Part shown: positions 1 to 13,167 of the stretch, in pieces
Layout of the letters: each line of letters starts with the position of its first letter
Numbering within the stretch: position 1 is the first letter of the stretch
Assembly (NCBI GenBank): GCA_036345935.2
Contig: JADWOT020000005.1
Span: 19,322,369 to 19,386,368 of the forward strand
Reading direction: 5' to 3'
DNA length: 64,000 bases
Source: Taenia hydatigena
Taxonomy: Eukaryota > Platyhelminthes > Cestoda > Cyclophyllidea > Taeniidae
The notes under the pieces: model-generated
Seen by the model: only the letters and a program-made list of their open reading frames with translations
What the model was told of the DNA's origin: nothing
Database searches by the model: none
Translations under genes and position numbers: made by a program

Positions 1-3342
<3,342 letters not shown>

Positions 3343-4719
3343 CAGGAATGATCCCAAAATTGATTGATTACGCAAAGGTCTTACGTTTTATCTCTTCTTA
3401 GAACATAACAACTCACTACGACACAACGCCACGAAAAGGTGAGATATGCTGTTTACGGGAAAGCGCATGACCAAAGATCGCCAGCCGATTGGTTAAATCA
3501 CAGCTGTAGTTCTTAGTTGTAGTAACCAATCGCACAAGTAAGAAACGGCGCGCTATAACAAATTAAGAACTTACATGATCAACATTATCGCATATAAACA
3601 ACTTCGTCCAAAATTAACCATGGAAAAAAGTCGAAAAACTGTAATAGTGAAAGCGCTTGCTTTGAGTCGAGTAAATACACAAAACAACAGTAACGCAGCT
3701 GGGAGGTGGTGTAAAACTACTGTTGTCGCCCAAAACCTACTATTTTACATGCGAAAATCATTAAAATAGAGGCAAGATATGCATTTTGATACTCGTCGCA
3801 TCAAAATAAAGTCGTGCAAATTTTATGATAATAATCGTAACGCGCCTCTGATTTCGCGACGGCTTAGGTCTCCGCGGTATGCGCTATCGCCCAAGGGCAA
3901 GATCATCTGGTCGTGCACATAACCAACCGGCATTTTCATGCGTCAATAACAAATACCATCGAGCCTGGTTTACTAAGGTTTCAAGAAATATTCCGGCACC
4001 ACAAACATAGAAAGTGTGGATCTATATGCATGGCTTTGTATTTACTGTATTTGATTTCCCCACGTTTACGGCCCACATGTTTGGTTACAAGAATAACATT
4101 TATTTATTTCGTGGGGTAGGCTAGAGTTTAGAGTTCCGCATTTCAGGTTGACATCCTGATGGGCGCGGTGAGTTTCGTCTATGTTCGGGCACAGGTCACT
4201 GGAATTTCACGCCAGAAACCACAAGACGTAAAATGGACAATTAATTGGTTTATACAGATGTGATATTTTCGCCATTGAAACCTTGACGGTACCAATTTTC
4301 TATTCCATTTGATGGGAACAGTTCCATACATCCACTTGCCGGATCTGTAATAAAGCAGTGCTATTATCGAACACATTTTTAATGAAAGTAAGGATAACTC
4401 AAATAAACAGACGTTGGTGTACGGTCTCCGAGGGATTTTCACTTTTGCCTAAACGCTGAAAGATTAAGTTTTTTATAGCCATAAATAATGAAGGCTACTG
4501 CGATGTTATCTCCGAGACGCCTTGTTTACAACGCCTGAACTGTTTATTCATTGTTTCTCGGTCAAATAAATTAAGTGCAATTAAATCGGGAGTTTTATGC
4601 AGCATGGTGGCACGATAGCGGTTATTTCACTTAAATTTATGTTTCTGAGTATTTGTTTTCACATATCGTTTCATATTCGCTCACTAGTCTCATACTACTC
4701 ACGAAAATTCCGCTTGTAG
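3343..4719. other. Intergenic stretch between divergent genes
   Basis: This lies between the SIK start (minus) and a plus-strand last exon at 4720. I see no long coding frame. It presumably holds the SIK promoter and upstream introns or exons of the 4720 gene. The only exon-like item is the 21-nt candidate microexon listed separately. Confidence 0.4.
4147..4167 (+). other. Candidate 21-nt microexon
   Basis: A 21-base segment is bounded by a good acceptor (TTTCAG) and a consensus donor (GTGAGT). It is open only in phase 0, encoding VDILMGA. Symmetric microexons in multiples of three are characteristic of flatworm micro-exon genes. However, the next candidate exon on this strand (4720) needs an incoming phase of 2, so the two do not join directly. 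Chance occurrence is quite possible. Confidence 0.2.
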
Positions 4720-5005
4720 GCCGGAATGGGACTTCACCACGCGCGGAGGAAGGCTGAAATACGACTACGTCAAGAGCAAAACAGTAAGGAAATTGATTCC
4801 AGCATTTGCCTTCAATGATAATTTGAATAATGGAATTGTGGACTCTCCTACTCGTCTGAATTTTTTAACTCCCGAATATCCAAAATCGTTTATTGAAGAT
4901 TCATTTTATCAGTATCCTAGACTTTCGGTTAAAATCGCACAGCATTTCTTCCGCCAAGAGTATGAGCGAGTTGAAAATCTTGTTGATACATTTTGGCATA
5001 CCTGA
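4720..5005 (+). CDS. Last coding exon of an unrecognised gene
   Basis: An acceptor (CTTGTAG) at 4719 opens a 286-bp exon that ends in TGA at 5003-5005 and encodes 94 residues. It starts after one base completing a codon from an upstream exon I could not locate. The peptide is rich in aromatic and charged residues, with segments RPEWDFTTRGGRLKYDYVK, FLTPEYPKSFIEDSFYQYPR and a C-terminal NLVDTFWHT. There is no membrane span, low complexity or signal peptide. Its composition and acceptor argue for real coding. The style recalls small axonemal microtubule-binding proteins, but I cannot assign a family. Confidence 0.5.
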
Positions 5006-7731
5006 CCCACTTTCTAGATGAGTTCGTATGCCTAAAGCCGAACTTCAGAGTGCTCAGTGGGAGCGCTGCCTGCCACTCCACTCCCCTTAATTGGCTTCAC
5101 AGGCATGCATGCCATCGACTGGCGAATAAATGCGCTGGCGACAGTGCATTCCTGCACTTGCAATAATTCACAAAAATAACCTACCTCTTTTCTTGAGAGG
5201 AAGAGGTATGTGAAGTGAACTGCAAGGCTCATCAATTGTGCGATCCTCTGCCAGTGTCGCGCCTATCGCCTGTAATTAAGTAGTACACGATTAGCCTTCA
5301 AATACGATAGGCCCTCCACCTAACATCCCCGGTACTCCAGCCATTATTTGGACAACAGCACAACCTTGGCGGCCGTAGCTACGTTGATTTTAGCACGAAA
5401 AGAAAACATCTTAGGGACACCGACTACTTAGCACGCGCATTCCTCTTCCTTGCGAGGGGTTTAATGACCTTACCAGAGTCGACCTCCTTTTGCTATCACG
5501 GTCACAAAAGCTGCTGAGAGACTTTTTTTTCCAGTAAGTCGTGTTTCCTCACGCATTCATTAGTACATATAATCGAGGATTTACTGCATCACTGGGGTAA
5601 CTGTATTCTTTAAGAGACGGATTAAAGAGTGGAGGACTGTAGGTATCATTTAAGGCAAACAATCAAGCGTTGTCAAATTTACCTTTGGCGAAAAGTCGCT
5701 TGTTATTTCGTGGGGTGAATTTTGCGAAACATTCTAAACGAAAGCGCAACTGAATTGTAAGGTCACATTTTATACGGTGGAACAGTTTACGACTTATCAA
5801 CATGATAGGTCCACTAATCTGCCACATTAACTTCAAAAAATCGGAAACAAACCTGACAGCTGTAGATATCATTCTGCAAAGAGAAGAAAAATTTATTATT
5901 TTTTTGCATACTAGCCAAATTTTTCGTTGTTTGAAGCGTCGAGGGCTCTGAGATTGCAGTCCACAATCGATTTAGTCTTTGAGAAGGGATTACGGTGCGC
6001 GATGGAAATAGGAGTCGCCTGACAATTTTGGGTGAATAGCATAAAAGTCCTGACCTCAGAACCCTCATTAGTGGGGTTTGTATACATTACACAGAATTGG
6101 GAGTGCTTTTTATCACTCCATCAAATCTAGCATACTCCGAAACAGAGGGTGTGATAGCAGCATCCCATTCGTAGACAGGCTTCATGGGGTGTCAAATCCT
6201 AGCCACAATAAAGGACTTCGTCCCACACGCATGTGCAACCGAGATACTTTTGCTAAAAATTCAATTTTTCATATCTCTTGCAGCACAAATTTGTCACAAG
6301 AAATGACAAATTCTCTCACGTGGCTGACTATTCAACTTTGGTTGCCATTATTTCTTTTTACGGGATGCAGAAAGACTGGAGAGTAAGGCTTCATCCTATG
6401 GTAAACAAAGACATCAACCATGTTGTCATTTTGAGTGGACTAAACTACAGTGACTTGATGAGAAAGCAATGACTGCATGTCAAGAGAGCTTCCCTTCCTC
6501 CCGTCTTAACAATGGTACACTTAAACAACCACATTGATAACTAATTGAAGGCCCAACCTTGGGGGATTGAGGTGGGGATGGGTCGACCACAATCCCAGAA
6601 GAACTGAAGAAATTCTCTCCTCTATCACAGATACCACCTAAATTTTGAAGAAATAATAATTTCCACTTAAAAGTCAACTTTTGCATTAGCAAGTTGTGAT
6701 ACATTGGCGGGGGATTATCTGATGTGCTGTAGCAACCATAGGAAAAGGAGTTGTTACCTGGACTGTAATTTAGAAAAGTGGCCTCCTAAACAAAAGAGCA
6801 TAAGTGCACACGCATTAAGGGGAAAGATAAGACGGGGCTTGTAATTTGCCATCAAAATAGCGCGTACACATGTGCAAAGAAGGTGCCCACCTCACCTCAA
6901 AGCTAGGCGGCATTGTAGATGTGGATGCATTCGTAGAACCTAGGGCTGGCATGCCGTGTTCAGTGCGCTTTAGAGGGGAAATGATTGAACATTAGTGATT
7001 ACAAGATGAGAGGGGTCTTTCGACTTAAAGAAATAAACACGCAATTTGAAAGCGTTCAAGGACTGGTATATCTAGTAACTTATCCTCATCCTCTCCTTCA
7101 TATTCGTCTTTTACCATTTCGTCTTAGCGCAATATGGAGTCAATAAAGAAGAAGATGACGATGATGAAATCGCAGAGGTTTTTGACCCGATTTCTTTGAT
7201 CTTTGTTGTGCTCACTTCGGTAAATCACTGTCAATCGTGCATTGCCTTATCCCCAATGATGCTTTTGAGCAACTTTGTAGGTAGGCGATTTTTGACTATG
7301 AGAAAACCACAGAATGGGATGTTACTAGCGATGATGCAATTCGAGTAAATGGAGCTATGACGATGCGTATGCTCTTGAGTGCTTCTTAGTCGTTCTAGTT
7401 TTCAGGCCGAGTGCCAGATATAGGGAACCGGAGTAGGTTGGAATGGTGAAGATGACGAAAATTCACTTATTCGAATTAAGACCTTCCAATGGACGAAAGA
7501 GAAGGTAAAAAAATGAAATGCAAATAATCAGAATTTCGAAACTCACCACCTTCCACCTTTTGAACATGGATAAAGTAGCTAAAATCCACGCCCCTATCCA
7601 CCCCTTTCAATGAGTGATTTAGGGTAAACTTGTTTTTCATAGTGACCGCGCCTATTAAACTTCAGATAGCGTGATGTAGAAGGCCGTTCAGCATGTTAAA
7701 ACAGAATGTCTAAGTGGAATGTGCTACTCAC
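5006..7731. other. Gene-poor stretch, possible 3' end of the MADS gene
   Basis: No firmly supported gene. On the minus strand, two exon-like segments (about 7606-7547 and 6637-6480) share splice phase 1 and could be C-terminal exons of the MADS-box gene; they are described separately. The remaining short frames have neither convincing splice signals nor recognisable motifs. Confidence 0.35.
6480..7606 (-). CDS. Possible C-terminal exons of the MADS-box gene
   Basis: Two segments join in phase. The first, ending at 7547 before a GTGAGT donor, reads VDFSYFIHVQKVEG. The second starts after an acceptor (AATTTAG) at 6637, reads GGICDRGENFFSSSGIVVDP, continues with a Ser/Pro-rich stretch (PSPPQSPK) and stops with TGA at 6480. 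The junction completes a Gly codon. No acceptor of the first segment fits the phase-0 end of the MADS exon at 7732, so either an exon is missing between them or these belong elsewhere. The start of the first segment is uncertain. Confidence 0.3.
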
Positions 7732-9960
7732 ATTGTCATCAGTAGAATCGGTCGATTCTTCAGCCGAGGATGCATCTGAGTAACCATTTAAGCCACTGCG
7801 ATAGGAACCGGTGTTCTTTCCATTGTGCTTCCCTTTGCGCTTTGTTTGCTCTATACGCTGTAAAGACAAAGGGCATTTATGAATATGCTGTAGTTTGTGT
7901 AGTGATGAGTACGATAATTGGAACAGTTTACCGGGTAACTAGTAGTAAGCTACTTATGAGTAGCTAGTAGCATCAACTCCTGAGATTGGTGCATTTTTAA
8001 AGCAGTCATTAATGCACGTTAGACGAGAGTTTTGGCTCAACAGAAAGAAACAAAGAAGCTTGTTTGAATATGTACTTCAAACAAGTACGCAACTCTTTCA
8101 ATTGAGTCATTAAATTTACAAAATAGAAAATCTTGATTGCCTTCTAAAGTGCGGTTTGCCACGCAGTGCACTTTATAAGTACGCCACAAGAAATGTGGAG
8201 GGATAAACCACTAAAACCTGTCAACTACTGCCAAGTTCAACTGATTCACACTTCCCTCCAAAGTAAGCGTTGCGCGATAGCGAAGCTGAATCAAATTGCT
8301 TTTTCTTTCTTTTGCCACGTAAGACCTGTCTGGCTGAAGATTTAAATTTCTAATGATGGAATAACTTAAGGTCTGTGCGAATTTGGGGGTTTCCGGCGGA
8401 TTCCAGAAGCGGATGAGTGTGTGTTGTTTGTATGGACCCCACCGAAAGACAATTTGAAATGTTGAGCGGTGGTGACGTAAGCCTCTAAGAATACATTTGA
8501 GCACTCAAAAATGCAACGTCAAAAGCATCACAAGGAGCTATATCATCTAAACAAGTGAGCGAGATCAAAGTCATTTGGCAATCTACCACCAAACCGCTGT
8601 ATTCTTATGTCCGTTTTAGTGATATAAGCATATATATATACCTAGTTACTCATTTCTAGAGGTAAATTCGCTTGGGGATGCAGAGGCGTTCAGAAGGGCC
8701 TTAAAGGCCAGAATCATCAACTGATTGTGAGACACAAAGGGATTTTGAAAAATTGAAAGACCTTAGTGTCTCATGAAAACGCTTAGCGAAATATAGGCTT
8801 AGAAGGGTTTATTGTCTGCTTTTCCACTACTTCTTTCAAAAGTGGACAGATTTCAACATGCAAAAGGGTTACGCCAATACAGCATAACATGGAAGTGATC
8901 TGACTAAAGCCATATTTTAAGCAGGCCTAGAAAGAGGAGCTGTAATCCTTCCTTTCCACGTGACAGCATGGACCCTTTAATGCATGGCTCAGGCACGGAA
9001 TGGCAGCCCTTATATACCTTCAAGATCAGTAATTATGGGAACCTCCCAAGATTCTTTTTCTACGTCTTCGTGATTGGAAATTTGCCAATGTAATGTTGCA
9101 GACGTCGACAAAATTTGGTCTTCAGGTGATAATCTTTCCAGGCTGTTTTTTTTCGCAAACATAAAAGGCATGCAAGCGAGACGACGCTGCTAGAAGGGGG
9201 TAGAGCGGATCACAGCCTTCATTCATGCTGACTGTCACATGGGTACGTTCCACGCCACTTAATAAATGTCAAGTTACGTCCAAATCACCTTAAACAAAGC
9301 TTTAAAATCATGCATTAAAAATTGGTGAAAGAAAAAGTGGTCCAGCTCATGTTCGTTGGGGAGAGGGAAAGGAAGGGTAAAAGTCCTTACTGCCATATGC
9401 GTTCCAATTATTTCTTTCCGGGCCATTATTTGGTGGATTAGTAACGAGTGACTTTATTTTAACCTAGTCTCGGTGCTATTATTTCACGTCCGTGCTGTAT
9501 CATACAGAGGAAATGCATGTTCCTTTTTCGATCTCTTTATGATGCGCAATAAGCTAGCATTAGACAAAAGTGTTTCAGTCACCCAAAGGCCAAAAGTGAC
9601 AGTTAAATGACCCTTACCAAAATGAACCACATTATATCAGAAATAAAAACTAGGTCCTACCTTTAGGATCCTCTCATTTGTCATCAGTGGAACAACCTTC
9701 TTCACATTTTTTAATTTGGATTCGAAGCACGGACTGGCATATTCGTAGAGACATCCCTTATCGGTGATGACCAGGATCTTGACATGGCTTCGAGTTAGAT
9801 CGCTCAATTCATAGGCCTTCTTGAAGAGCCCGAAGCGACGTTTGGAAAAGGTGGTCTGTGATACCGATGAAAGGAGTAAAAATATGCAATGCAGAGAGCC
9901 TACAGATCTAGCCTTGCTGTTGGCAATTGGGGCTATTTTGATCTTGTTGCGACCTTTCTT
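7732..9960 (-). CDS. Divergent SRF-type MADS-box transcription factor, partial model
   Basis: Three in-phase exons: 9960-9904, 9855-9661 and 7857-7732. The first two encode a MADS domain split by a 48-bp intron (GTAGGC...TCACAG). Joined, they give KKGRNKIKIAPIANSKARS followed by TTFSKRRFGLFKKAYELSDL and then VKILVITDKGCLYEYAS. Spacing from KIKI to TTFSKR equals that of SRF/Mcm1, and KKAYELS and the hydrophobic beta strand are conserved. Many surface and DNA-contact positions differ from canonical SRF. The third exon is basic then acidic (RIEQTKRKGKHNGKN to SSAEESTDSTDD). Animal SRF proteins are nuclear dimers that bind CArG boxes. The N-terminal exon and 3' end are unresolved. Family assignment is good; SRF orthologue versus divergent paralogue is open, since RFG resembles MEF2 (KFG). 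Confidence 0.75.
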
Positions 9961-12281
9961 CTAGTCAAAAAAAATAATGTCTAATTACTGATGTTAGAGG
10001 ACTACCGAGATCTTGCCATCCTGATCCATATGGAGAGGCAAAAGTCGAGCAGGATACCAGACTGGAAGTTCACTACAAACGGAATTAACAGCTGCTGTGT
10101 GCGTGCATATATAGGTGTGGGGTTACGTGCATATTACTTCTGTTTCGAGTTTAACATACAGCCTTTGACTGCACATGGCAACACGCTGACCACTTCTCTT
10201 AATAAAATTACCATGCCTCCACTTCAGTGACTGCGGACTCACAATTTACTTATCACCTGAGGGAAAACAAGTAGTTATTAATCAAGTATTGACAATAAAA
10301 GCCAAAAAACGTCTGATTAAAGATTCAGCAAAGACTTGTGAAATGAACGAGAACTTTTTTGGGGAGATAAGAACGCAGTTTTGTTCCTGAGCAAATTGCC
10401 TTCTAAAATAAAGACGTAAACATGTTTTCCTTTGGCAAGGGTTGTTCAATGAGCCGATTGCAATGAAAAGACTTTGTGAGGAAGGGGATGCCGAGTCATG
10501 GTGCGACAAACTGCATTACTAATCTGCGTCTGTACGATTCAATCAGCGCGAACCACAGACGAAACTCGTGAAGGCTTGACAGGTGTGATGGTGCCATCAC
10601 CCAACATTCCTTCGATGATGCCATTCGCATTATTAAGCCCAGAAGGTGGTCTCCTTCTCAGTGGCGGAGAAGTGGGATAGCCTTATGCGTTCTTCACCAT
10701 CAGCAGAATTAGACGGTTTTTCGCATAAACCCACCCTATCCTCACATTATAATAGACATTTGCAACTAATCTCTTTTAAATGGTTCCATCTGAATCGTTG
10801 GCCACAAGGAATGAATGATACAATGTTAAAAACAAGTCGTAATATGACCCATTAGGCAACTCTTAAAAACACATCAGCCTATGTCAGTCGATATTAGCAT
10901 TCCAAAGTCGAAACCACTGATCACTTCTCATATTTCACTAAATCATGAGGCAGAAGTAACTGATAGGTCGAAAATTAAAATTTTTCTTATAAAATTAGAG
11001 GCATTCTGTTTTGAGGCAAGCGAATCGTGGCGGATCAAATCTAGCAAGTCTTCCCAACCTGTTTTACGGAATTCAAGTGGAATTTGGAGTGGAATGCTCT
11101 AAGGTGTCTCCCATGCCTCACCAACACGCATGGATGACGTCCATTTCTGACAGCATTTCCGGTGTCCTCAAGCGCATGATGCAGTGTTTTCTAGGTGGAA
11201 CAGAACCTTGCACAAAAAATAATTTTCTTGCAAAAGAGAAAGCCAGAGCTTGAGGCAGGCGATCGGGGTGAAATCTTCCGTCTCATAACAAGGACGGGTT
11301 ATATGTGAAAAGTAAAACAATCCCAGTGCTAACCTGAATAGCAATTCCTTTCAATTGATTTCTCTACCACCGTAATTAATTCCGGCGCCTGTTCCGTGTT
11401 CAATTTAGTGCATGTGCACAACCCTTCCTCCCTATGTGATCTACCAAAGGGTGACGTACTAATTCCGGGAAGTTGATTTTATATGAGGCACAGCTAATAA
11501 ATGCATTGCCATAGACGTCAATATTTTGACCTAATTCAGATACTTTGTAAACTTCAAGTCCAAACAAATAAGGTCAATACGAGATCTTCTTAACATTAGG
11601 AGCTTTCACTGAAAAACTTCACACTATAATAGGGCGTCATCGCGGAGCATAAGGCTTAGGCCAAAAATTACTACTAGATGGATTCCAGATGAATCCGTAA
11701 CGAATAGGGGAGGCGCCAACACTAACAGATCTGTTGTTGCCGTCGTCGATGATGATTGTGATTTCTACAAGGTTGACTGGCCTGTTTTGATTAAGCAAAC
11801 AATAATAACGAACAAGTCAAATAAGAATTAAATGTGTCCAAAGCCCTTTGAAAAGTAAATAAGCCAATTCAATCTCAGCGATTAAATCTTCCATTATTTC
11901 TACCCAAAGCAATTACAATAATGGACGGAAATTGCAACTTTTAAGCCGGAATAAAATAGAAGTTTTGAACAAATAATTACTACTAATTCTTGTTGGCACA
12001 ATGAATTTTGGATGCATTTTATCTGAGAGGGCTCAAAGCATGCAAGTTTTAGGACAAAGGAAAGCCTTCTGTTAACACAGAATTGACTTTTTCTGAAGGA
12101 GACAAAACACGGCTTAGCATGCCTTATGACTATTGAAATAAATCATTTTTGCTTTTTATCAAATTAAGTTATTAAATAATAGACAATTCAAATGCTTATA
12201 ATGATAAAATTAAGTGATGGCACCTGTGTTTAAATGCGTCTTTTGTGGTCGGGCGGTACTTTTATGGGATTTGCGCGTGAG
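9961..12281. other. Upstream region of the MADS gene, otherwise featureless
   Basis: It should contain the N-terminal exon(s) and promoter of the MADS gene and the RPS2 promoter. The best exon-like frame on the minus strand is 10681-10566 (separate entry). A shorter one ending at a GTGAGG donor near 11120 does not fit in phase. From 11.3 to 12.2 kb I see only AT-rich non-coding sequence. Confidence 0.35.
10566..10681 (-). CDS. Candidate N-terminal exon of the MADS-box gene
   Basis: The minus-strand frame reads GYPTSPPLRRRPPSGLNNAN, then IIEGMLGDGTITPVKPSR, before possible donors at 10565 (GTTTCG) or 10556 (GTGGTT). Both would leave phase 0 and join cleanly to the MADS exon starting KKGRNKIKI at 9960. 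Pro/Arg/Gly-rich sequence before the MADS box is common in animal SRF. The acceptor (ATAAG) has a poor pyrimidine tract and the donors are weak, so this is tentative. Confidence 0.25.
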
Positions 12282-12315
12282 GTATGTGGTGTTCGTTTAC
12301 AACGTGGTTTTGCAG
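12282..12315 (+). other. Possible 34-bp 5'UTR intron (or trans-splice acceptor) of RPS2
   Basis: A GTATGT donor preceded by GAG, and a pyrimidine/G-rich run ending TTTTGCAG, frame 34 bp just upstream of the RPS2 start codon. The length matches the very short introns seen in MECR in this window. The TTTTGCAG could instead be a spliced-leader acceptor, since flatworms trans-splice many transcripts. Neither can be decided from sequence alone. Confidence 0.4.
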
Positions 12316-12336
12316 TCTTTTGCCATTTAATTCAAT

Positions 12337-13167
12337 ATGAATGCTCCACCTGCTGGACAGAGGGGTGGTTTTAGAGGAGGGTTTGGTGGCAGAGGTCGTG
12401 GCCGTGGTGGTCGTCGAGGTCGTGGAGGTCGTGGCAGATTGGGCAAGGATTCGGAGTGGAAGCCAGTCACCATTCTGGGTCGCCTAGTGAAGGACAAAAA
12501 GATCACCTCCTTGGAAGAGATCTATATGTACAGCCTCCCTATTAAGGAGGCCGAAATCGTTGACACGCTTCTAGGTTCAAATGTCCTCAAAGACGAGGTT
12601 CTGAAGATAATGCCGGTGCAGAAGCAAACGTGTGCGGGTCAACGCACTCGTTTTAAGGCAATCGTGGCTATGGGCGACTATAATGGCCATGTAGGTCTTG
12701 GCGTGAAGTGTGCCAAGGAGGTTGCTACGGCTATTCGTGGTGCCATTATTCAAGCTAAGATCTCAATTATTCCAGTTCGCAAGGGTTATTGGGGTAACAA
12801 GATTGGCAAGCCGCATACTGTGCCCTGCAAGGTGACTGGCAAATGCGGCTCTGTCTTGGTGCGATTGATTCCAGCACCTAGAGGAACTGGGGTCGTCAGC
12901 GCGCCAGTTCCAAAAAAACTACTTTTGATGGCCGGTATTGAAGATGTGTACACTAGCGCACGTGGACAAACGTCAACTCTTGGCAATTTCGGTATGACCC
13001 ATTCTACTAATTGTTCCACCATTTCTTTAGCCAAAGCCACTTACGTAGCTATCAGGAAGACCTACGAATACCTTACCCCCGATCTGTGGTCTGTAGTCCC
13101 AACCCAGAAGCACGTTTTTGTGGAGCATGAAGCTTATCTCCGCAATGTCGGAAAACAGAATGCGTAA
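12337..13167 (+). CDS. RPS2: 40S ribosomal protein S2 (uS5)
   Basis: Intronless 276-residue frame, close to the usual 280-295 residues of eukaryotic RPS2. It has the Arg/Gly-rich N-terminus (residues about 9-34, a typical arginine-methylation substrate), the S5 N-terminal double-stranded-RNA-binding-like fold (around [20 protein letters not shown] and [16 protein letters not shown]), and the S5 C-terminal domain ([30 protein letters not shown]). It sits at the small-subunit mRNA entry region and contributes to decoding fidelity. ATG at 12337 gives the conserved length. There is no frameshift, stop or poly(A) tail, so it does not look like a decayed retrocopy, although absence of introns in the coding part is worth noting. 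Termination is TAA at 13165-13167. Confidence 0.97.
   Translation: MNAPPAGQRGGFRGGFGGRGRGRGGRRGRGGRGRLGKDSEWKPVTILGRLVKDKKITSLEEIYMYSLPIKEAEIVDTLLGSNVLKDEVLKIMPVQKQTCAGQRTRFKAIVAMGDYNGHVGLGVKCAKEVATAIRGAIIQAKISIIPVRKGYWGNKIGKPHTVPCKVTGKCGSVLVRLIPAPRGTGVVSAPVPKKLLLMAGIEDVYTSARGQTSTLGNFGMTHSTNCSTISLAKATYVAIRKTYEYLTPDLWSVVPTQKHVFVEHEAYLRNVGKQNA

Noticed and set aside
8211..8504. 97-codon minus-strand frame inside the MADS gene intron
   Set aside because: No splice signals fitting the neighbouring phase-0 exons and no recognisable motif; probably chance.
11117..11200. Minus-strand frame MRLRTPEMLSEMDVIHAC before a GTGAGG donor as MADS first exon
   Set aside because: It ends in phase 2 and fits neither the candidate exon at 10681 nor the exon at 9960.
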